This document shows, piece by piece, positions 46,131-54,369 of a stretch of DNA of 64,000 bases; the stretch's first letter is position 1; every line of letters starts with the position of its first letter. Under the pieces are notes generated by a model. That model was not told where the DNA came from, made no database searches, and worked only from the letters and a program-made list of their open reading frames with translations. The position numbers were made by a program, and so were the translations under genes. The stretch covers positions 1 to 64,000 of the forward strand of contig JAWVFT010000090.1 in the NCBI GenBank assembly GCA_033855775.1. The letters run 5' to 3'. Source of the stretch: DASVTR01 sp033855775. Lineage in GTDB: Bacteria > Acidobacteriota > Blastocatellia > Pyrinomonadales > Pyrinomonadaceae.

Positions 46131-48050
46131 TTACCCCACTAAAAAATGGAGCGTGGTTTCGCCGAGACGTAGCTTGTCTCCGCTTTCGAGGACGCGCGGC
46201 TGTCTGGGCGCGAGCCGGATGGCGTCGTTAATCACAGTCCCGTTGACTGAGCTTAAGTCCTCAATCAGAAATTGGTCGCCCTTGCGCCAGATGCGCGCAT
46301 GACGGCGCGAGACTTTGGTTTCAGGGTCAAACTTCGAGAGGTCAACTTCGGGGAAAATATTCGAGTGCGGGTCGGAACGCCCGACCAGATTGTCTTCCTT
46401 TTGAAGATGAAAGGAAACGTCCAGCTCGGTCGTTCCGGCGACAATCAAGCGGGCCGTGGCGCGGGCCGTGCGCAGGGCCGCGCTGGAACCGACGCCGACT
46501 AAAGGTTGCTTCGCCCCGCAGTGAGCGCAGAAGACATCATCCGCCGCGATGCGCCCGCCGCAGAAGCCGCAGAAGACCATCTCGGTTTGAATCGTCTCGC
46601 CGCCCAAATTCTGCGCGGAGGTCGCGCCGTAGCTGACTTCGCCCGCGCGCAATCGTTCAAGATGCGCCGCCAACGCTTCGCGCATCTCACCCGCCGAACG
46701 AAAGCGTCCCTCCGGCTTGTACTCGACGGCTCGCATCAGGATGCGCTCCATCTCGTTTGAGATGGCAGGGTTGATTTGACGCGGGCGCGGGTTCTTCGTG
46801 AAGTCGAAGATTAAGAGCGGATTGTCCTGCGGGTCTGAGCCGGTCAGGAGATGAAACATCGTCGCGCCCAGAGAGTAGATGTCGGAGCGCGGCTCGACCT
46901 TGCCGCTGAAGAGTTCGGGCGGAGCGTAGCCCATCGTGCCGACAGCCGTCACGCCTTTCTCCTGCGGCGTGACCCAACGCGCAATCCCGAAGTCAATCAA
47001 CATCACGCGGCCGCTGTTTCCGTCAATCATCAAGTTCGCGGGCTTGAGGTCGCGGTAGATAATCGGCTTGGGTCGCTTGTGCAGATAGTCAAGCACGTCG
47101 GCAATCTGCACGCCCCAATCGGCGACGGTCTTTTCGTCAATGCGCCCGCCGGGAGCGTTGCGCAGGCGCGCTGCAAAGTCGCCGCCTGAGATGTACTTCA
47201 TGACGAGGTAGAAGCGGCCCGCCGCGTCGTCGTAAAAGTAATCGTAGATGGTCGGAATCGAAGAGTGTTCAAGCGAAGTCAGGAGGAGCGACTCGCGCTT
47301 GAAATCGCCGATGGCTTTCTCGTGCTGCGCGTCGTCAATGTGTGACTCGACCATCTCTTTGACGGCGCGCGGCGCGTCGCCCAAGTGATGGTCTTTCGCC
47401 AGATAGACGGCTCCCATTCCGCCGCCGCCGATGCGCCTGACGATTTCATAACGCCCGTTGAGCATCGTCGCGGTTTCGAGTTGCTTGCTGGTCGGCTGTC
47501 GTCCGCCTGTCGAGCCTGCGCGCGCCGTCGGCGGAACGACCTTAGCCGCGCTCGAAGGCTTGGCTCCGTCCGTGTCGCGCATGTCGTCTGCCATGTTATT
47601 GCCTCCCGGCGGCAACGTCACGTTCATCTGCGGAGCGTTCGCGGCAGCGGGCGTTGGCGAAGAAGGAACTTCGGCGACGGGCGTTGACGAAGAAGAAGGC
47701 GTTGATGAAGAAGGAGCTTCGACGATACGGGCTTCGCGGCTTCCGGTATCATCCTTGATGCTTACAACTTCATCTTTGCGGCTGGCGCTTTCGTTTTCAA
47801 ACGGAGAGTCTGGCGTCTCAGTGTCGTCCATGTCGGGCGCGTCCGGGGTTTCCGTGTCGTCCAATTCGGCTGCTGTTGACGCAGCTTCGTGCGCTGCTGG
47901 CGCAGCCTTCGAGGCAGCGTCGCTTTCATCTGTGGCGACGGCGGGAGCGGCTTCGTCGCGCGCAGAATTGTCGTGCAACGCCGCGCCGCAGTTGCCGCAG
48001 TATGGATCATCCGGCGCAACCTTCACGCCGCATTCGTGACAGAAAGACAT
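46131..48050 (-). CDS. Ser/Thr protein kinase with zinc ribbons and C-terminal FHA domain
   Basis: A 639-residue Hanks-type kinase. An N-terminal zinc ribbon (FCHECG...YCGNCGAAL) precedes a long acidic/Ala-rich linker. The kinase domain (about 200-460) has YEIVRRIGGGGMGAVYLAKD, AVKEMVE, the catalytic loop VIYRDLKPANLMID (as printed, IYRDLKPANLM), DFGIARW and GTMGYAPPE. A second zinc ribbon (FCGFCGGRI...FCAHCGAKQ, about 500) and an FHA domain (about 550-639, VGRSDPHSN, KVSRRHARI and IEDLSSVNGTVIN) follow. No membrane helix is seen, so it is probably soluble. ATG at 48050 begins just before the first ribbon; longer starts add unlike sequence. Confidence 0.92.
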   Translation of the reverse strand: MSFCHECGVKVAPDDPYCGNCGAALHDNSARDEAAPAVATDESDAASKAAPAAHEAASTAAELDDTETPDAPDMDDTETPDSPFENESASRKDEVVSIKDDTGSREARIVEAPSSSTPSSSSTPVAEVPSSPTPAAANAPQMNVTLPPGGNNMADDMRDTDGAKPSSAAKVVPPTARAGSTGGRQPTSKQLETATMLNGRYEIVRRIGGGGMGAVYLAKDHHLGDAPRAVKEMVESHIDDAQHEKAIGDFKRESLLLTSLEHSSIPTIYDYFYDDAAGRFYLVMKYISGGDFAARLRNAPGGRIDEKTVADWGVQIADVLDYLHKRPKPIIYRDLKPANLMIDGNSGRVMLIDFGIARWVTPQEKGVTAVGTMGYAPPELFSGKVEPRSDIYSLGATMFHLLTGSDPQDNPLLIFDFTKNPRPRQINPAISNEMERILMRAVEYKPEGRFRSAGEMREALAAHLERLRAGEVSYGATSAQNLGGETIQTEMVFCGFCGGRIAADDVFCAHCGAKQPLVGVGSSAALRTARATARLIVAGTTELDVSFHLQKEDNLVGRSDPHSNIFPEVDLSKFDPETKVSRRHARIWRKGDQFLIEDLSSVNGTVINDAIRLAPRQPRVLESGDKLRLGETTLHFLVG

Positions 48051-48164
48051 CTCGCTCGATAACCTTATGGCGTCTCTTAATCCTTGCGATGTCGAGAGCC
48101 GGGGAAACCGGACATGCGCGCCGCCGTCGTCTGCCCTCAAACGCGGAAGCGACGCGCGCCGCTC

Positions 48165-48746
48165 TTACTTAACAATATGAAAACGCAAAAAAGTCTTGCC
48201 GACGATGATTTCGTCGCCGTCGCGCAGCGGTTGACGGTCGCCGGGCAAGAGCCGACGGCCACGGTTAATGAAGGTGCCGTTGGTCGAACCCAAATCTTCG
48301 ATATAGTAGTGCTCGCCGCGCCGCATAATGCGCGCATGACGGCGCGAGACTTTCGCTTCCGGGTCGTCTGCGTCCAGGTCAACGTCGGGGAAGATGCCGC
48401 CGTCTGCGTCCCAACGCCCGATCTGCGATTCCTCGTCGCTCAAGGGAAACTGCTTGCCCGCCGAACGACCGCGCTCGATGACGAGCCGCGCGTGCGCCCC
48501 TTCCATCAAGGCCAGCGAAGCCGCCGAGACGACGTAAGCCGGAGCGGCTTGTTGCAAAGCGGCTTCGGATTGATGCGCGACGGCGACCACCGCTTCGGAC
48601 ATCTTTTTATCGGTTGCCGTGCTGCCGGAATTTCCCGTCTCGACAGGCCTCTTAGCGCGCGCCGGTTGGCTCAACGGAGCGCCGCACTCGTCGCAGTATT
48701 GCGACCCCTCAAGATTCTCCGTGCTGCACCTCTCGCAGGTTGTCAT
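48165..48746 (-). CDS. FHA-domain adaptor with N-terminal zinc ribbon
   Basis: A 193-residue protein. The zinc ribbon is MTTCERC...QYCDECGAPL. After a linker the FHA domain (about 90-190) shows IGRWDADGGIFPDVDLDADD, KVSRRHARI and IEDLGSTNGTFINRG. The FHA closely matches that of the kinase encoded next, suggesting duplication and a shared phospho-Thr ligand. It is the first gene of the minus-strand block. ATG at 48746 is chosen because it places the ribbon at the N-terminus, as in its neighbours. Confidence 0.85.
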   Translation of the reverse strand: MTTCERCSTENLEGSQYCDECGAPLSQPARAKRPVETGNSGSTATDKKMSEAVVAVAHQSEAALQQAAPAYVVSAASLALMEGAHARLVIERGRSAGKQFPLSDEESQIGRWDADGGIFPDVDLDADDPEAKVSRRHARIMRRGEHYYIEDLGSTNGTFINRGRRLLPGDRQPLRDGDEIIVGKTFLRFHIVK

Positions 48747-49133
48747 AAGCTTTCCCCTCGTGCGATTAACTTGATGTGGAAGAAAACGGACGGGCGCATA
48801 ACGCTGGCCGCTTGCCGCGCCGCCGCTCGCGCGAGAAACAACGGGCATTGTAGCGCGAAATCAACGAACGGGACAAACATCAAGTTAAAACTCTAAAGCG
48901 CAGGAGTCTGAAGCCGCAGAAGGCGGGCGTCGCAAGGCGCGCGGGTTTTCGCCTGTGGCCTTCGGAACTTTAGCGGCACGCGCCCGCCGGCTCTTCTTTT
49001 GAAACTGCGCGCGACCTTTTGACGTAGAAGCTGTGCTGGCATAGGCGTCCGCGTTCATTTCGAGGCTGACTTGTGTTAAGTTTAATGTTTGACCCGACTG
49101 TTTTGTATCCCCTTCTTTTAAGGAACTATCCAG
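48747..49133. other. Divergent intergenic region
   Basis: 387 nt between the FHA adaptor and the HlyD-like adaptor. Short open frames occur without ribosome sites. GCGGGCGTC/GGCGCGCG-rich inverted words around 48925-48985 could fold, but there is no T tract. TTGACC at 49089-49094 lacks a -10 at normal spacing. A TTAAGGA ribosome site precedes the ATG at 49134. Confidence 0.4.
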
Positions 49134-50696
49134 ATGGCTTTAAGCAAGAAGCGAAAGATTATTATCGGTGTCGCCGCCGTCGCGGTCTTGGGAATCATCA
49201 TCGTCATCAGCATTCTGGCGCGCGGCAAAGACGTGCCGGAAGTGACGACTGTGACGGTTGCCCCGCCCAAAGAGTTGCGCTCGACCGTGACGGCCTCCGG
49301 CGAGATTCGCCCCATCCAGTTTATCAATTTGACGAGCGAAGTGCAGGGCCGCATCGAAGAGATTATGGTGCAGGAAGGCCAGGTCGTGACGAAGGGCCAG
49401 GCGCTCGTCCGGCTCGACCCGACGCAGTTGCAATCGAACCAGCAGGCGCAGGCCGCCGCCGCGCAAGCCGCCATCAGCGATGTGCAGAACGCGCGCACAT
49501 CCGTGTTGGCAGCGGAGAACAACGTGTCGCAGGCGCGGCAAGCCCTGACCGTCGCGGAGGCTTCCGTGTCGCAAGCGCGCCAGCAAGTCATCTCATCACA
49601 AACCAACGTTGACCGCGCCAAGGTTGACCTCAACTCGGCTCAGCGCGAATTGAAACGCTCGACCGAGTTGGTGGAATCCGGCGTCGCCTCGCGCTCTGAA
49701 TATGACGCCGCGCGCGACCGCCTAGACCAGGCGCAGGTCGCTCTGCGCACCGCGCAGGCCAATTTTGAAGCGCAGAAAATCGGCGTGCAGGAAGCCATCG
49801 CCCGCGCCAACCAGCAACGTGTCGCCGTGCGCGACGCGCAAATCGGCGTCCAACGCGCGCAGGTCGGCGTCTCTTCCTCCGAATCGCGCGCCAACCAGCA
49901 AGCAGCCATCCTGCGCGGCCAGTCGAGCCAGAACAGCAAGACGATTACTTATGCTCCCTTGAACGGCGTCGTCGCGGACATCCCTTCGAAGGTCGGAACC
50001 TTCGCCGTCGCCGGACTTTCGACCACGGCGTTGATGACAATCGCGGACATGTCGGACGTGAACGTCGAAGTCAAGGTTGACGAAACAGAGATTGCCAACG
50101 TCGAAGTGGGCCAGCCTGCGAAGGTCAAGGTGGACGCTTTTCAAGACCGCGAAGTCGCAGGCACGGTGTTGCAGAAGACTCCGCTGGCTATCGGCAAATC
50201 CGCGACCACGGGCGGCCTCTCCAATCAAATCAACGTGCAGGAGGCGAAGGAATTTCGCGTCGTCATTCGTCTCGACCGGGACAAGCTGCCGCCGGAGATT
50301 CACGACGGCTTGAAGCCGGGCATGTCAGCGACGGCGACCATCACGACGAAGGTGGTGCCGAACGCCATCGCCGTGCCGCTGCAAGCCATCGTCGAACGGT
50401 CGCCGACTCCGGCCTCTTCGCCTGCCGCTCCGCCCAATACGCCGCAGCCGCCACCGACGACAGAGCGGCCCAAAGACATCAAGGGCGTCTACGTGCTCGA
50501 CGGCAACAAGGTCAAGTTCGTTTCGGTCACGACCGGCATCACCGGCGAATCCGAGATACAGATTCTCGAAGGCGTCGCGCCGAATCAGGAAATCATCACG
50601 GGGCCGAGTCGCATCATGAAGACCTTGAAAGACGGCACGGCTGTCAAGAAGACGGTGCGCAAACCCGGCGACAACGCCAACACCAGTGAGAAATAA
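49134..50696 (+). CDS. HlyD/MacA-like periplasmic adaptor of an ABC exporter
   Basis: A 520-residue adaptor anchored by an N-terminal helix (IIIGVAAVAVLGIIIVISIL). Lipoyl half motif 1 is SEVQGRIEEIMVQEGQVVTK. A long coiled-coil hairpin (about 95-255) has Gln/Ala-rich heptads; half motif 2 is APLNGVVADIPSKVGTFAVA. Beta-barrel domains follow, and a Pro/Thr-rich loop (about 425-445) interrupts the C-terminal part. It heads a plus-strand operon with an ATPase (4 nt downstream) and four MacB-like permeases, so it is the link to an outer-membrane channel, which is not encoded here. Confidence 0.92.
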   Translation: MALSKKRKIIIGVAAVAVLGIIIVISILARGKDVPEVTTVTVAPPKELRSTVTASGEIRPIQFINLTSEVQGRIEEIMVQEGQVVTKGQALVRLDPTQLQSNQQAQAAAAQAAISDVQNARTSVLAAENNVSQARQALTVAEASVSQARQQVISSQTNVDRAKVDLNSAQRELKRSTELVESGVASRSEYDAARDRLDQAQVALRTAQANFEAQKIGVQEAIARANQQRVAVRDAQIGVQRAQVGVSSSESRANQQAAILRGQSSQNSKTITYAPLNGVVADIPSKVGTFAVAGLSTTALMTIADMSDVNVEVKVDETEIANVEVGQPAKVKVDAFQDREVAGTVLQKTPLAIGKSATTGGLSNQINVQEAKEFRVVIRLDRDKLPPEIHDGLKPGMSATATITTKVVPNAIAVPLQAIVERSPTPASSPAAPPNTPQPPPTTERPKDIKGVYVLDGNKVKFVSVTTGITGESEIQILEGVAPNQEIITGPSRIMKTLKDGTAVKKTVRKPGDNANTSEK

Positions 50697-50699
50697 ACG

Positions 50700-51464
50700 A
50701 TGAGCGAAGCGATACTGTCGAGTCCGGCGCAGGACGAAGCCATCGGGCGCGGCGATTTGCTGGCGCGCGATGCCGTGCCTGCCTCGCTGATTTCCATGCG
50801 CGACATCTGGAAGACCTACCAGATGGGTTCCGAAGAAGTGCATGCCCTGCGCGGCGTCGCCTTCGACGTGCAGAAGGGCGAATACCTCGCCATCATCGGC
50901 CCTTCGGGTTCCGGCAAATCAACGCTGATGAATCTCATCGGCTGTCTGGACACGCCGACCAAAGGCCAGTACTGGATTAACGGCAAGCAGGTCGCGGAGA
51001 TGGACGACGACGAGTTGGCGCGAATACGCAATCAGGAAGTCGGCTTCGTCTTTCAGACCTTCAACCTGCTGGCCCGCGCCACCAGTTTGCACAACGTCGA
51101 GTTGCCGCTCATCTACGCCGGAATCTCGTCCGCCGAGCGACACGAGAAGGCGAAGCAATCGCTCGCCGCCGTTGACCTGACCGACCGCATGATGCATAAA
51201 CCGAACGAGCTTTCCGGCGGACAGCGACAGCGCGTCGCCATCGCCCGCGCCCTCGTCAATCATCCGAGCATCCTGCTCGCAGACGAGCCGACCGGCGCGC
51301 TCGACACGCACACCAGCTACGACATCATGAACCTCTTCGAGAAACTGCACGCCGAAGGGAACACGATTATCGTCGTCACACACGAGCCGGACATCGCCGC
51401 CCGCGCCCATCGCGTCATCTCAATCCGCGACGGGCAGATAGAGAAGGATGAGCGCATCAGATGA
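50700..51464 (+). CDS. ABC transporter ATP-binding protein (MacB/LolD-type)
   Basis: A 254-residue nucleotide-binding subunit. Walker A is GPSGSGKST (about 65), the Q-loop lies in VGFVFQTFNLLARAT, the signature is LSGGQRQRVAIARAL (about 160), Walker B is ILLADEPTGALD and the H-loop is VVTHEPD. These match the type VII/MacB-LolD exporters. It is the only ATPase gene with four permease genes, so it probably serves several pairings. Its 3' end overlaps the ATG of the first permease by 17 nt. Confidence 0.95.
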   Translation: MSEAILSSPAQDEAIGRGDLLARDAVPASLISMRDIWKTYQMGSEEVHALRGVAFDVQKGEYLAIIGPSGSGKSTLMNLIGCLDTPTKGQYWINGKQVAEMDDDELARIRNQEVGFVFQTFNLLARATSLHNVELPLIYAGISSAERHEKAKQSLAAVDLTDRMMHKPNELSGGQRQRVAIARALVNHPSILLADEPTGALDTHTSYDIMNLFEKLHAEGNTIIVVTHEPDIAARAHRVISIRDGQIEKDERIR

Positions 51465-52854
51465 CGAGACACGCGGACGCGCAGACGCGTTGACGCGCAG
51501 ACGCGGTGACACGGAGACGCAGGGACAAAACCAAACTCTCCATGACGATGCTCCTTCGTCTCGTCGCGCCTCTGAATCTTCGTCTCGCCGCGTCTTGACC
51601 TCATCCACGCGGCGGCGCGTCTCCGCTCTCTGGGAATCATTCCGCGTTGCCCTTGCGAGCCTGCGCTCCAACAAGCTGCGAACGGCGCTCACCCTGGTCG
51701 GCATCGTCGTCGGCGTCTCGGCGGTCATCGCCGTCGTCACCATCATCAAAGGTCTGGACAAGACGGTCGCCTCGACCTTCTCTTCGCAAGGCTCGACCGT
51801 CTTCACCATCACCAAACGCCCGATGGTCATCACCTCGCGCGAAGAGTTTATCCGCACCAACAAACGCAAGGACGTGACGAGCGAAGATGCCGACGCCGTG
51901 AAGCGGCTCTGCCCCGCCTGCTGGCGCGTCGGGATGGCCGTCGGCAGGCGCGAAACCATCAAGCACAGCGACCAGAAATCCGAAGAAGTCTCGACGCGCG
52001 GCATGGCCTTGATGATGTTTGACATCGAAGCTCTGAACATTGACGCTGGCCGCCTCTGGACTGACAGCGAGGCGGCGGCGGGCCGCGAGGTCTGCGTCGT
52101 CGGCGTTGACGTGTTGGAGAATGTCTTCGGCGGGGCGGCTCCCGAAAAGGCCGTCGGGCAGGAGTTGCGCGTCGGCGGTCGCTCATTTGAAATCGTCGGC
52201 GTCGTGCAAAAGCAGGGCAAGATTTTCGGCTTCTCGCGCGACAACTTCGTCTTCATGCCGTTCGACACTTTCCAGAAAATCTACGGCGCGCACGATTCCA
52301 TAGCCATTCATGTGCAGGTTCCGGCGGCGGAAAATCTGGAAGAGGCTGAAGACCAGACGCGCGCCATCATGCGCAATCGTCGCGGCAAGACGTTTGGCGA
52401 AGAAGACGACGGCTTCGCGCTTGAGACGCAGGACGTGTTTCTCAAAATCTACGGCAGCGCGACTTCCAATATCTATCTCGTGACGATTGGCGTCGCGGCC
52501 ATCTCGCTCGTCGTCGGCGGCATCGTCGTGATGAATATTATGCTCGTCTCCGTCACCGAACGCACCAAAGAGATTGGCATTCGCAAAGCCATCGGCGCGC
52601 GGCAGGCCGACATTCTCCAACAGTTTTTGATTGAGGCCGTGACGGTCGCGGCCATCGGCGGCAGCATAGGCGTCATCACGGGCTTCGGCCTCGCCTACAT
52701 CCTGTCAATGTTGATGGGCTTTCCGTTGTTAATCAGCATCACGTCCGCCGTGCTCGGCGTCGGCGTCTCTTCCGCCGTCGGCATCATCAGCGGCCTCTGG
52801 CCCGCATGGCGCGCAGCGCGGCTCGACCCGATTGAAGCCTTAAGGGCAGAGTAA
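51448..52854 (+). CDS. MacB/FtsX-type ABC permease 1, with an Arg/Ser-rich N-terminal extension
   Basis: A 468-residue permease. The first helix region is LRTALTLVGIVVGVSAVIAV, followed by a large periplasmic domain and three C-terminal helices containing NIMLVSVTERTKEIGIRKAI and ending AWRAARLDPIEALRAE. The first ~65 residues are hydrophilic, Arg/Ser/Thr-rich and unlike the other three permeases. They are encoded by an 8-nt periodic inverted repeat (51465-51625). Translation may begin at ATG 51448 (overlapping the ATPase gene) or at a TTG at 51595, which would remove most of the extension. Confidence 0.88.
   Translation: MSASDDETRGRADALTRRRGDTETQGQNQTLHDDAPSSRRASESSSRRVLTSSTRRRVSALWESFRVALASLRSNKLRTALTLVGIVVGVSAVIAVVTIIKGLDKTVASTFSSQGSTVFTITKRPMVITSREEFIRTNKRKDVTSEDADAVKRLCPACWRVGMAVGRRETIKHSDQKSEEVSTRGMALMMFDIEALNIDAGRLWTDSEAAAGREVCVVGVDVLENVFGGAAPEKAVGQELRVGGRSFEIVGVVQKQGKIFGFSRDNFVFMPFDTFQKIYGAHDSIAIHVQVPAAENLEEAEDQTRAIMRNRRGKTFGEEDDGFALETQDVFLKIYGSATSNIYLVTIGVAAISLVVGGIVVMNIMLVSVTERTKEIGIRKAIGARQADILQQFLIEAVTVAAIGGSIGVITGFGLAYILSMLMGFPLLISITSAVLGVGVSSAVGIISGLWPAWRAARLDPIEALRAE
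51465..51625. repeat. Octad-period inverted repeat inside the start of permease 1
   Basis: From about 51478 the DNA runs GACGCGCA-GACGCGTT-GACGCGCA-GACGCGGT-GACACGGA-GACGCAGG, an 8-nt period. About 60 nt later CGTCTCGT, CGCGCCTC, CGTCTCGC and CGCGTCTT give a reverse-complement-like series. It has the design of the intergenic elements but lies in the frame of the permease and after the ATPase stop. Confidence 0.7.
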
Positions 52855-52856
52855 CG

Positions 52857-52930
52857 AAGGATGAGCAATGAGCGATGAGTTAAAAACAACTGACTCCGGC
52901 TCATCACTTGTCACTCGCTGCTTGTCACTG
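52857..52930. repeat. Heptad inverted repeat, GTGACRA type, between permeases 1 and 2
   Basis: The left arm (52857-52880) has AGGATGAGCAATGAGCGATG-like units. The right arm (52900-52930) is CTCATCACTTGTCACTCGCT then GCTTGTCACTG. The right arm ends 5 nt before the ATG of permease 2, with no Shine-Dalgarno between. The left end is less regular than in other copies. Confidence 0.8.
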
Positions 52931-52935
52931 TTGTT

Positions 52936-54177
52936 ATGACTTTCGACGACATCAAAGAATCTGCGGCGATGGCCGTTGACACGCTGAGGGCGAACAAGCT
53001 GCGCTCGGCTTTGACCATCCTTGGCGTCAGCGTGGGCGTCATCACGGTCATCTTCATGGTGTCGATTATTCAGGGCTTGAACAAAGCCTTCGCGGAGCAG
53101 ATTGAATCCCTTGGGTCGAACACGATTTTCGTCTCCAAGTTTGAGCCGAGCTTTGGCCGCCCGCCTTCGAGCGAAGAGATTCATCGCAAGGATTTGACGA
53201 TGGACGACGCGGAGGCTCTGCGGCGTGAGGCTCCCTCGATTGTCGGTGTCTCGCCGATTCATCGCATGATCGCGGCGACCCTGCGTTATAACGACAAGCA
53301 GACGGACACGCCCATCCTGCTCGGCGTCACGCCTTACTACGAATTTGTCCACTCGCAATACAACGCGCGCGGTCGCTTCATCTCCGACATGGACATGACG
53401 GCCCGCGCCAACGTCTGCATTCTAGGCATCGACGTAGCCCGCGCGCTCTTCCCTTTTGAAGAGCCGATTGATAAAGAGATAAAGATTCAGGGCAATCCGT
53501 ATCGCGTCATCGGCATCATGGAGCCGCTCGGCAATTTCTTCGGCCAGTCGCGCGACAATTCCGTCTTCATCCCGATTAGCACGTTCGACAAGTACTATCC
53601 AGACTTGCCCGCCCCCGAAGTCGTCTTCTTCGTCATCGTGCGCCCCACGTCGCGCGCCGTCGTCAAAAACGCGATGGACGAGATAACGGACATCCTGCGC
53701 CGTCGCCGTCGCGTCGCGCGCAATGAGCCGAACAACTTCGGCATGTCTTCGCAGGATTCGCTGCTCGATATTTATAACCAACTGACGGGAGCGACCGCGC
53801 TCGTGCTGACAGCCGTCTCCTTCGTCGCGCTGATGATTGGCGGCATCGGCGTGATGAACATCATGCTCGTCTCCGTGACGGAGCGCACCAAAGAGATTGG
53901 CATCCGCAAGGCTGTCGGGGCGACGCGCGCCAACATCCTGTGGCAGTTCTTAATCGAAGCGGTCGCGCTGACGGCCATCGGCGGCCTCGCGGGCTTGGCC
54001 GTCGGAGAAGTGGCGAGCTTGCTGATGAACAAGTATTCGCCGCTTCCGGCCTACGTGCCGCTGTGGGCCATCGGCATCGGCATAGGCATCTCGGCGGCGG
54101 TCGGAATCATCTTTGGTTTATGGCCCGCATGGAAAGCAGCGCGCCTCGACCCGATTGAAGCGCTGAGATATGAGTAA
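52936..54177 (+). CDS. MacB/FtsX-type ABC permease 2
   Basis: A 413-residue permease with LRSALTILGVSVGVITVIFM as first helix, a MacB-PCD periplasmic domain (about 50-260; NIMLVSVTERTKEIGIRKAV begins the second membrane block) and the C-terminal AWKAARLDPIEALRYE. No ATPase domain is fused, unlike classic MacB. It is 81 nt from permease 1, and the gap is filled by a heptad inverted repeat reaching nearly to its ATG. Confidence 0.93.
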   Translation: MTFDDIKESAAMAVDTLRANKLRSALTILGVSVGVITVIFMVSIIQGLNKAFAEQIESLGSNTIFVSKFEPSFGRPPSSEEIHRKDLTMDDAEALRREAPSIVGVSPIHRMIAATLRYNDKQTDTPILLGVTPYYEFVHSQYNARGRFISDMDMTARANVCILGIDVARALFPFEEPIDKEIKIQGNPYRVIGIMEPLGNFFGQSRDNSVFIPISTFDKYYPDLPAPEVVFFVIVRPTSRAVVKNAMDEITDILRRRRRVARNEPNNFGMSSQDSLLDIYNQLTGATALVLTAVSFVALMIGGIGVMNIMLVSVTERTKEIGIRKAVGATRANILWQFLIEAVALTAIGGLAGLAVGEVASLLMNKYSPLPAYVPLWAIGIGIGISAAVGIIFGLWPAWKAARLDPIEALRYE

Positions 54178-54325
54178 GGGGTTGGGAGTTGGGGGTTAGG
54201 GGTTGGGGAAAGCGAAACGCGCGCTGATACGCTTGCTCTATATTTTCAGCAAGCCTAAACTCTATGCAAGAGTTGCTCAGAAGCTTTATCTTCCCCAACC
54301 CCTAACCCCCGTCCCCCATCCCCCG
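54178..54325. repeat. Heptad inverted repeat, GGGGTTR type, between permeases 2 and 3
   Basis: The left arm (54178-54212) is GGGGTTG/GGAGTTG/GGGGTTA units and begins at the stop of permease 2. The right arm (about 54290-54325) is CCCCAAC/CCCCTAA/CCCCCGT units. The ~77-nt spacer contains an imperfect GATACGCTTGCTCTA/AGCAAGCC hairpin. It is related to the repeat at 28697-28803. Confidence 0.85.
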
Positions 54326-54369
54326 CGTTCTTGCAACCCTGCCCCTAGTTCTGGCGTAATAGGCTCGTC

